Shown: in pieces, positions 6,965 to 12,549 of the stretch
Position numbering within the stretch: position 1 is the stretch's first letter
How the letters are laid out: every line of letters starts with the position of its first letter
Source: Phocaeicola plebeius
Lineage (GTDB): Bacteria; Bacteroidota; Bacteroidia; Bacteroidales; Bacteroidaceae
Direction of reading: 5' to 3'
Length of the DNA stretch: 13,437 nt
NCBI GenBank assembly: GCA_004558305.1
Contig: SFDG01000060.1
Location: 1-13,437 of the forward strand
Program-made: the position numbers and the translations under genes
Notes under the pieces: generated by a model
Database searches by the model: none
Seen by the model: only the letters and a program-made list of their open reading frames with translations
What the model was told of the DNA's origin: nothing

Positions 6965-7046
6965 CGTTATCATCGAACACAGGTCTGCCCCAACAGCGTT
7001 ATCATCGAACCGGTTCGCACAACGTGTGATGGCCCCTACAGAATGA
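6965..7046. repeat. Repeat box C, copy 1, with internal 32-bp duplication
   Basis: ACAGCGTTATCATCGAAC occurs at both 6961-6978 and 6993-7010, a 32-bp tandem duplication whose spacer carries a degraded piece of the box B right arm (AGGTCTGCCCC). The unit then ends with a GCACAACGTGTGATGG segment and GAATGAC, matching box C at 9821-9856 (inverted) and 11118-11169. Confidence 0.75.
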
Positions 7047-7077
7047 CCGTCGGACAGGGTCAGGACGAAAGGAAGAA

Positions 7078-7114
7078 GCGCCTGTAGACATCCGTATAAA
7101 ATGTCTGCAGACGC
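7078..7114 (-). terminator. Probable terminator of the GH95 gene
   Basis: Positions 7078-7091 and 7101-7114 form a 14-bp stem with two mismatches around a 9-nt loop, about 40 nt past the GH95 stop codon. On the minus strand the stem is followed by TTCTTCCTTTC, a T-rich but interrupted tract. Confidence 0.5.
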
Positions 7115-7155
7115 TTCATCCATTCATCAGTGGGCGTCTATAAAAACTATGGGTA

Positions 7156-9645
7156 TTACTTAATTTTCAGTTTTCCGTCGGCCATCACCAGCTCATACTG
7201 CTGGCCCTTCTTCGTCTTGAACGACACTTCCGCTCCCTGGTAATGCACCTTGCAGGGAACACCGGCCTTCGACAGGATGACCGCCTTCTCCAGGCGACCC
7301 TCCTTCCATTCGATGGACACCTCGAAATTACCGCGGGCACACAGACCGCTCACCTGACCTTCCGACCAGCGGGCAGGCAGGGCCGGCAGCAGCTGGATGA
7401 AGCCCATGTGGCTCTGCATCAGCATTTCCGTCACACCGGCCGTTCCGCCGAAGTTACCGTCAATCTGGAAAGGCGGATGCGTATCCCACAGGTTATCCAT
7501 CGTCCCGTTCTTCAGCAGGTTGCCGTAGAGCACATACGCATGGTCGCCGTCGTGCAGACGGGCCCACTGGTTCAGTTTCCAGCCCATGCTCCAGCCCGTG
7601 GCACCGTCGCCACGATGCTCCAGCACCACCTTCGAGGCCTGGGCCAGTTCGGGAGTGGTCACCGGCGACAGCGTATGCCCCGGATGCAGGCCGAACAGAT
7701 GGTTCACATGGCGGTGCTCGTCCTTCGGGTCGTCAATGTCGCGCGACCATTCCATCAGCTGTCCGTAGCGGCCGATGCGATAAGGCATCAGCTTGTCCAG
7801 CACCTCGTTCCACTGCTTGCGCAGTGCCTTGTCCGTCCCCAATGCTTCGCTGGCGGCGATGGCATCGAGCAGGATTTCGCGGATCACGGCATGTACGAAT
7901 GTCGTTCCCTCGTCGATGGGTCCGTGTTCGGGCGAGGTGGAAGGAGCCGCAGTGTACGTTCCGTCGGGTTTCTTCCACAGGTAGTCCACGGCGAAGATGG
8001 CACTGCTCTTGATCAGGTCGTAGCCCACCTCCTTCAGGAACTTCAGGTCGCGGGTATAGTCATAATAGTTCCACACGTGCGTAGCCAGCCACGGTCCGGC
8101 CATGGGATTGAAGTTCCACGACATGTCCTCACTGATCAGCGGAGCCGTGAATCCGAAGATATTGCCGGAGATGGAAGCCGTCCAGCCACGGGCACCGAAA
8201 TACGCCTTGGCCGTCTTCTCGCCCGGCTTCACCAGCGTACGGATGAAGTCCACCAGCGGCAGTTCGCATTCGGAAAGGTTCGTCGAGCAGGCCGGCCAGT
8301 AGTTCATCTGCACGTTGATATTGTTGTGATAGTCCACGCGCCAGGGGCCGTCCACATTGTTGTGCCAGATGCCCTGCAGGTTGGCCGGCAAGTTGCCGGG
8401 ACGGGAACTGGCAATGAGCAGGTAGCGTCCGAACTGGTAGTACAGTTCCTCCAGATACGTGTCCTTCGCCCCCTTGCGGTAGTCCGCCAGCCGGCGGGGT
8501 GTCGGCAGGTCCTTGACCCCTTCCTGCGGGTTCAGCGACAGCTGCACGCGCCGGAACAAGGGCTGGTAGTCGGCCAGATGGTCCTGAAGAAGTCGGTCGA
8601 AACCTTTGGCGGCGGCTGCGTCTGTCCAGGCCTGCGTCGTCTTCAGCGGCTCCACGCCTACATAGGCCTTGGGGTCGTTCATGTCCGGGTCGAAGTTAAT
8701 CAGATAGTCCGTGTCGGCCGTGATGTAGAACACCACCTCGTCCGCCCCCTTGACGGTCAGCTTGCCGTCGGCATTCGAGAGCGTTCCCCCCTTCAGTTCG
8801 GCGCGGATGCGAAGGGCATATTCCATGCCGTTGTTGTCGAGGCGGGCGTGCCAGAGCAGTCCGTCCTTGCCGTCGGCCGCCATGGTCCCCTCCGACACCG
8901 GGTTGGGCTGGTAGCTCAGCACCAGGTTCTGGCTGGCCGCCTTGTCGGCAGCGAAGCGCATCACCATCACGTTGTCGGGATAAGAGATAAAGGTAGTGCG
9001 GCGGTAGAAGACCCCGTCCTTGCGGAACTGCACGGTGGCCACTGCCGAGTCGAGCGAGAGGCTGCGCCGGTAGTCGCTCGTGCCGATGACGCTCAGGCCG
9101 GTCTCCACATAAAATTCGCCCATCGTCGTGAAGTTGCCGAAGCGGAACGGCTCTTCCGCCCACGATTCATAGGGCACGGGGCTGTTGAAGTTCTTTCTGG
9201 TCAGGCGGTCAGCCTTCTTCAGGTCGCCGTCGAGGAAGGCCTGCCGGATGTCTGCCAGCACGTGGGCCGACTCCTTGTTCACGTTCCAGTAATAGCCGGG
9301 ACCCTTGGCGGTATTGGGGCCTCCCCGCCAGAGCGTCTTCTCGTTGAAAGTGAGGCGTTCCGCCTCCACCGACCCGAAGAGGTTGGCACCGATGCTGCCG
9401 TTCCCCAGCGGGAGCGACTGCGTTTCCCAGTCCGCGTCGGGATTGCGCATCTGGTCGCCTCCTGCGGCAATCGGTTTCTTGCCCGCATCCTTCCACAGGT
9501 CGGGACGGCCGTTGTACCATACAGCCCTGCCCTTCAGGGTAGTGGGCGTATCAAACCAGACAGACAACCCGGGAGGGTCTGCCGCAAACATTCTCGACTG
9601 GAAGATGGTGACCAGCACCAAGCAAAGCAAATAAAATTTCTTCAT
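7156..9645 (-). CDS. Secreted GH95 family alpha-L-fucosidase
   Basis: Family GH95 enzymes are inverting glycosidases that remove terminal L-fucose (some remove L-galactose), typically alpha-1,2-linked fucose on mucin or milk glycans. The 829-residue protein starts with a signal peptide (KK, then a hydrophobic core, likely cut near AADPP at 21-22) and has no convincing lipobox, so a periplasmic location is likely. After the N-terminal beta domain (SLPLGNGSIGANLFG, about 77-91) comes the (alpha/alpha)6 barrel. HNNIN (H440, N442, N444), TSPEH (E573) and QIDGNFGG (D729) line up with the catalytic or substrate residues known from Bifidobacterium AfcA (H419, N421, N423, E566, D766). The HRHVNHLFGLHPG block is also typical. 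No susC/susD pair or regulator is adjacent, and inverted repeat clusters flank the gene. Confidence 0.93.
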   Translation of the reverse strand: MKKFYLLCLVLVTIFQSRMFAADPPGLSVWFDTPTTLKGRAVWYNGRPDLWKDAGKKPIAAGGDQMRNPDADWETQSLPLGNGSIGANLFGSVEAERLTFNEKTLWRGGPNTAKGPGYYWNVNKESAHVLADIRQAFLDGDLKKADRLTRKNFNSPVPYESWAEEPFRFGNFTTMGEFYVETGLSVIGTSDYRRSLSLDSAVATVQFRKDGVFYRRTTFISYPDNVMVMRFAADKAASQNLVLSYQPNPVSEGTMAADGKDGLLWHARLDNNGMEYALRIRAELKGGTLSNADGKLTVKGADEVVFYITADTDYLINFDPDMNDPKAYVGVEPLKTTQAWTDAAAAKGFDRLLQDHLADYQPLFRRVQLSLNPQEGVKDLPTPRRLADYRKGAKDTYLEELYYQFGRYLLIASSRPGNLPANLQGIWHNNVDGPWRVDYHNNINVQMNYWPACSTNLSECELPLVDFIRTLVKPGEKTAKAYFGARGWTASISGNIFGFTAPLISEDMSWNFNPMAGPWLATHVWNYYDYTRDLKFLKEVGYDLIKSSAIFAVDYLWKKPDGTYTAAPSTSPEHGPIDEGTTFVHAVIREILLDAIAASEALGTDKALRKQWNEVLDKLMPYRIGRYGQLMEWSRDIDDPKDEHRHVNHLFGLHPGHTLSPVTTPELAQASKVVLEHRGDGATGWSMGWKLNQWARLHDGDHAYVLYGNLLKNGTMDNLWDTHPPFQIDGNFGGTAGVTEMLMQSHMGFIQLLPALPARWSEGQVSGLCARGNFEVSIEWKEGRLEKAVILSKAGVPCKVHYQGAEVSFKTKKGQQYELVMADGKLKIK

Positions 9646-9701
9646 CGTACAAAAAAGGAATTATCAAAGGTTATACATTTCGTCTTGTTTTTTCATCTGC
9701 A

Positions 9702-9709
9702 CAAAGATA
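9702..9709 (-). promoter_or_regulatory. Promoter -10 box of the GH95 gene
   Basis: TATCTTTG on the minus strand (9709-9702), about 57 nt before the ATG at 9645. No TTTG element is found at the usual 19-20 bp; the nearest TTG is 14 bp upstream, so the promoter may be weak or activator-dependent. Confidence 0.5.
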
Positions 9710-9820
9710 ATGATTTCTTCCGACAATTCCTAATGTCCGGTCGTTTTTTTTCTGTCCTCCGGAGCTTCTGCCGGCGGGGAATCCGGACGGGCCGTCCGCC
9801 CCAGGCTGTCATTTCAAGTT

Positions 9821-9856
9821 CCATCACACGGGGTGTAAAACGACTGGATGATGACG
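9821..9856. repeat. Repeat box C, copy 2 (inverted)
   Basis: Read on the minus strand this gives CGTCATCATCCAGTCG followed by TTTTACACCCCGTGTGATGG, matching copies 1 and 3, and it directly adjoins box B copy 2. It contains a small CACA...TGTG dyad. Confidence 0.8.
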
Positions 9857-9935
9857 CTGTAGGGGCGGACCTGCGTGTCCGCCCGGAATGCCGAGGTGGA
9901 TGTCTCCGGGCAGACACATAGGTCTGCCCCTACAG
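9857..9935. repeat. Palindromic repeat box B, copy 2 (inverted)
   Basis: A 79-bp element beginning CTGTAGGGGCGGACC and ending GGTCTGCCCCTACAG. Its reverse complement differs from copy 1 at only a handful of bases outside the hairpin loops. Both local hairpins (GGGCGGAC/GTCCGCCC and GGGCAGAC/GTCTGCCC) are perfect. Confidence 0.9.
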
Positions 9936-9979
9936 TCTTGTTATTGGTAACATTCTGAATTTTAGATGCTCCACTTCGT

Positions 9980-10027
9980 CCAGCATGACAATAAAAAAAA
10001 CTTTGTGGCCTTTGTGGCTCTGTGTTT
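9980..10027 (-). repeat. Dispersed repeat box A, copy 3 (inverted)
   Basis: The reverse complement reads AAACACAGAGCCACAAAGGC, CACAAAGTTTTTTTTATTG, TCATGCTGG. This is nearly identical to copy 1 but on the other strand, so box A brackets the fucosidase segment in inverted orientation. Confidence 0.85.
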
Positions 10028-10068
10028 AATCCATCACACACACTCATCCATTACTGATGCTTGCGGCC

Positions 10069-10449
10069 TTACTCCTCCCGCTTGCCGAACCATTTGTTTT
10101 CAATGATATACGAAGCCAGCAGGCCGGACCCGCCTCCGAGGAGCACGCAGGCCCCATAGACCACAGAAGTGACCTTGTAGGAAGCATTCCACACCAGCAG
10201 CTGCACGATGAGGAAGCCTACCAGCAGGCCGATTCCCAGTCCGATCATCAGGCATCCCAGCCGCAGGCCGCTGGCCGAGGAGCGCGACGGCAAGGAGAAC
10301 GGTCTATTAGCCAACAGCTCCGGCGGCAGCTTCTCGCACAGTTTTTCGATGAGCAGGATGCGTTCCTTCCGGCAGGCAAACAGTTCGAACAGCTTATAGG
10401 TGACTCCAAACACAATAGCTACATTTGCAACAATCATCAATTCATTCAT
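10069..10449 (-). CDS. Small three-segment membrane protein, function unknown
   Basis: The 126-residue protein has an N-terminal hydrophobic segment (about 3-19) and a charged helical middle (CRKERILLIEKLCEKLPPEL, about 26-45). A Ser-rich turn follows, then two more membrane segments (about 65-87 and 94-114, the second Gly-rich: LLGGGSGLL) and a short charged tail (ENKWFGKREE). It resembles the many small Bacteroidetes membrane proteins with an N-terminal anchor, amphipathic linker and two-helix tail (DUF6249-like in layout), but I do not recognise a specific family. It stands alone on the minus strand: the GH95 gene is 424 bp downstream across repeats, and no good TAnnTTTG box was found upstream. 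The ATG at 10449 gives the longest frame; the Met at residue 5 is possible. Confidence 0.75.
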   Translation of the reverse strand: MNELMIVANVAIVFGVTYKLFELFACRKERILLIEKLCEKLPPELLANRPFSLPSRSSASGLRLGCLMIGLGIGLLVGFLIVQLLVWNASYKVTSVVYGACVLLGGGSGLLASYIIENKWFGKREE

Positions 10450-10609
10450 AATAGATTTAATTTAGTGGGTTTCTTTATCTCTTTAGACACCGTTTCCGGG
10501 AAAAGGTTACATGCCGGGAGGAAGAAAAATAACGGAAGTTTTTCCAGAAACAAGGTTCGTGCTGCCGAGGGCACCGATGGATGCACCGGCTTTCGGGATT
10601 CAATGGGAT

Positions 10610-10645
10610 GTCATTTTTGTCATTTGTCATTTGTCATTTGTCATT
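10610..10645. repeat. TCATTTG tandem repeat
   Basis: About four and a half copies of a 7-bp unit TCATTTG, the first with extra T residues (TCATTTTTG). It overlaps the left arm of the inverted repeat completed at 10841-10857. Confidence 0.85.
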
Positions 10646-10687
10646 AAGGACACTTTCGACTTTTCCGGTTTTTCACTCCTCATCAAT

Positions 10688-10738
10688 TTAATATATATAT
10701 ATATAAATATATATACTATATATTTATATATATATTAA
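10688..10738. repeat. AT-only palindrome
   Basis: About 51 bp made almost only of A and T, running from TTAATATATA to TATATATTAA with its centre near 10713. The two halves are nearly perfect reverse complements, so cruciform or hairpin extrusion is plausible. AT-rich sequence continues to about 10760. Confidence 0.8.
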
Positions 10739-10840
10739 AATTTATATAGTAAATTTTATTCCATTTTTAGTCACCGTCTTGCTCAACGAACGAATGAAAG
10801 TAGTGTCCGTGGCAAATGACAAAGAAGACACCGAAATGCT

Positions 10841-10875
10841 CTTAATGACAAATGACATTCGTGACAAATGACAAG
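10841..10875. repeat. Right arm of inverted repeat, AATGACA-type array
   Basis: CTTAATGACAAATGACA (10841-10857) is the exact reverse complement of TGTCATTTGTCATTAAG (10632-10648), 192 bp away. Further copies of the same unit in this orientation lie at 10813-10822 and 10863-10873. Confidence 0.85.
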
Positions 10876-11037
10876 AACTGCTCCGTCCCCGGCTCTCCGA
10901 GAACCGGCTTTTCGTTTTCCTTTGTCCTGCCCTCCGGCAAAGCGAAGGGTCTGAAAACTATTAGTGGATGTATTCAGATTGGCTTTCCCCTTCGGGCCGC
11001 CGAACGCTGTTTCTTCGCTTCACTACCAATGACGAAA

Positions 11038-11110
11038 CTGTAGGGGGCAGACCTATGTGTCTGCCCGGAAACATCCACCTCAGCATTCCGGGCGGACACG
11101 CAGGTCCGCC
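11038..11110. repeat. Palindromic repeat box B, copy 3
   Basis: Starts CTGTAGGGGGCAGACC and runs to GGACACGCAGGTCCGCC in the same orientation as copy 1. The expected CCTACAG end is replaced by CGGAATGCG, so the long stem loses its tip. The two local hairpins remain. Upstream it shares GTTTCTTCGCT with the flank of copy 1 (6861-6871 and 11009-11019). Confidence 0.88.
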
Positions 11111-11117
11111 CGGAATG

Positions 11118-11169
11118 CGTCATCATCGAATTGTTTCACACCCCATGTGATGGCTACTCAGCATGACGG
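11118..11169. repeat. Repeat box C, copy 3
   Basis: CGTCATCATCGAATTGTTTC followed by ACACCCCATGTGATGG, then CAGCATGACGG. Same order (B then C) as the left cluster. A TCACA-CCCCA-TGTGA dyad sits in the centre. Confidence 0.8.
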
Positions 11170-11226
11170 AACAGGGGGGCTTCCGCTGGCGAACCATGCA
11201 CCGGAACGACCGTACTTTGCAACCGA

Positions 11227-11290
11227 CAAGAATAGCCGTTATAAAGTGCTTACAACGTACATTATCAACGACTTACAACGGCCATTCTTG
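11227..11290. repeat. Imperfect inverted repeat with no associated gene
   Basis: CAAGAATAGCCGTT (11227-11240) and AACGGCCATTCTTG (11277-11290) pair at 13 of 14 positions around a 36-nt loop that itself contains two TTACAACG copies with the arm edge. A promoter-like TAACTTTG lies downstream at 11345-11352, without a clear -33 box. Confidence 0.65.
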
Positions 11291-11427
11291 AAAAATCACG
11301 CCGAGTTAACGACGCTAAACGACGTCGGCCTCGCTGCCTTTTGCTAACTTTGCTCCTGCGGAAGGGGAAGAAGGTCCGGGCCTCCTCCGCCATCGTTCTT
11401 TCACTTATTGAAGACAACCCACTAACA

Positions 11428-11490
11428 GCCACCCGAAACATCCACCGGAAGCCACCTGAAACATCCGCCGGAAGCCACCTGAAGACACCA
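11428..11490. repeat. 23-bp tandem repeat, about 2.7 copies
   Basis: GCCACC-[CT]-GAAACATCC... units start at 11428, 11451 and 11474. The first two differ at only two positions and the third is truncated. The embedded GAAACATCCACC matches the centre of box B, hinting at a shared origin. Confidence 0.8.
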
Positions 11491-11546
11491 CACAAGCAGC
11501 CGCAGAAACAATGCATAAAGTTTTCTCAAAAAAAACGGCTCATGCG

Positions 11547-11577
11547 CTTGGATTTATAAAACAATTCCGTATATTTG
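11547..11577 (+). promoter_or_regulatory. Promoter of the nanA-nanE transcript
   Basis: CTTG (11547-11550), 19 bp, then TATATTTG (11570-11577) fits the Bacteroides consensus. The start of transcription would be near 11584, giving a leader of about 33 nt that is A/T-rich before the ATG, as is usual in this phylum. Confidence 0.75.
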
Positions 11578-11616
11578 CCCCATAATTAATTAACCATTTA
11601 AAAAATCTATCGAATT

Positions 11617-12534
11617 ATGGAAAAGATAATCGGACTTATTGACGCTCCCTTTACTCCCTTTTACGAAAACGGAGAAGTAAACCTTGAACCCATTGAGGCC
11701 TATGCACAGATGCTGGCCAAGAACGGACTGAAAGGCGTATTCATCAACGGCTCTTCCGGCGAAGGCTACATGCTGACCGAAGAAGAACGCATGCGACTGG
11801 CCGAACGCTGGATGGAAGTGGCCCCCGAAGGCTTCAAGGTGATTGTCCACGTGGGCAGCTGCTGCGTGAAAGCCAGCAAGATGCTGGCCGAACATGCCCA
11901 GAAAATCGGGGCATGGGGCATCGGCGCCATGGCTCCTCCCTTCCCGAAAATCGGACGCATCGAAGAACTGGTGAAATACTGCGAGGAAATCGCTTCGGGC
12001 GCACCCGAACTGCCGTTCTACTACTATCACATCCCCGCCTTCAACGGTGCCTTCCTCCCGATGGTGGAGCTGCTGAAAGCCGTGGACGGACGAATCCCCA
12101 ACTTTGCAGGCATCAAATACACCTTTGAAAGTATCTACGAATACAACCAGTGCCGCCTGTACAAGAACGGCAAGTTCGACATGCTGCACGGACAGGACGA
12201 AACCATCCTGCCCAGCCTCGCCATGGGCGGCGCACAGGGCGGCATCGGCGGAACGACCAACTACAACGGACGCTGCCTGACGGGCATCATCGAGGCATGG
12301 AAGGCCGGCGACCTGGAAAAGGCACGCGAACTGCAGAACTTCTCGCAGGAGGTCATCAACGTGATCTGCCACTTCCGCGGCAACATCGTGGGCGGCAAGC
12401 GCATCATGAAGCTCATCGGACTGGACCTGGGCAAGAACCGCACGCCGTTCCAGAACATGACCGACGAGGAAGAGGCCCGCATGAAGGCCGAACTGGAGGC
12501 CATCGGCTTCTTCGGACGCTGCAACCAACTCTAA
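11617..12534 (+). CDS. nanA: N-acetylneuraminate lyase (sialic acid aldolase)
   Basis: This enzyme splits N-acetylneuraminic acid into N-acetylmannosamine and pyruvate in the cytosol, the first catabolic step for sialic acid. The 305-residue protein has the TIM-barrel class I aldolase layout. INGSSGEGYML (GSSGE, 45-49) binds the pyruvate carboxylate, Y137 lies in the YYYHIPAFNG segment, and the Schiff-base lysine is K167 in FAGIKYT. HGQDE (191-195) has the D-E pair that in E. coli NanA contacts the sialic acid glycerol chain, which favours NanA over dihydrodipicolinate synthase. It is called nanL in B. fragilis. It has its own promoter and is followed after 15 nt by the epimerase gene, the order of the B. 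fragilis nanLET operon. Confidence 0.94.
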   Translation: MEKIIGLIDAPFTPFYENGEVNLEPIEAYAQMLAKNGLKGVFINGSSGEGYMLTEEERMRLAERWMEVAPEGFKVIVHVGSCCVKASKMLAEHAQKIGAWGIGAMAPPFPKIGRIEELVKYCEEIASGAPELPFYYYHIPAFNGAFLPMVELLKAVDGRIPNFAGIKYTFESIYEYNQCRLYKNGKFDMLHGQDETILPSLAMGGAQGGIGGTTNYNGRCLTGIIEAWKAGDLEKARELQNFSQEVINVICHFRGNIVGGKRIMKLIGLDLGKNRTPFQNMTDEEEARMKAELEAIGFFGRCNQL

Positions 12535-12549
12535 TTCTGGCAGACTCGT

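Larger units (their letters stand above)
10450..11616. other. 1.17-kb gene-free region rich in repeats
   Basis: No reading frame here looks like a gene: the short frames present either lie across repeats or have low-complexity, arginine/serine-rich translations. The region contains a TCATTTG tandem array, an AT-only palindrome, a 17-bp inverted repeat, the third B-C compound repeat, a dyad at 11227-11290, a 23-bp tandem repeat and the nanA promoter at its right end. At 10886-10905, CCGG...CCGG followed by CTTTTCGTTTTCCTTT could be a weak terminator. Confidence 0.7.

Noticed and set aside
6723..7087. Short frames over the left repeat cluster (also around 9693-10047 and 10968-11160)
   Set aside because: The same peptide-like strings (GADPCVRPE, GRTRRSAP) appear wherever box B is read, in different frames and strands, which marks them as translated repeat and not genes.
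9784..9798. CGGACGG-G-CCGTCCG palindrome as an operator
   Set aside because: Short GC-rich dyad in a repeat-rich zone and not near the start of a gene; nothing supports regulator binding.
7243..9921. Long plus-strand open frame opposite the GH95 gene, running into the repeats
   Set aside because: Same antisense shadow effect; low-information composition, no domain, and its end lies in repeat box B.
6888..9935. Phase-variable invertible promoter around the GH95 gene
   Set aside because: The flanking repeats are imperfect and nearly 3 kb apart, the gene's own -10 box lies inside the segment, and no invertase is seen. Kept only as a possibility under the repeat-bracket finding.
10610..10875. 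CRISPR-like array
   Set aside because: The units are 7 bp, contiguous and without unique spacers of equal size; no cas gene is present.
11341..11559. 72-codon plus-strand frame before nanA
   Set aside because: It crosses the 23-bp tandem repeat and has a basic, low-complexity translation; the nanA promoter lies within its last part.
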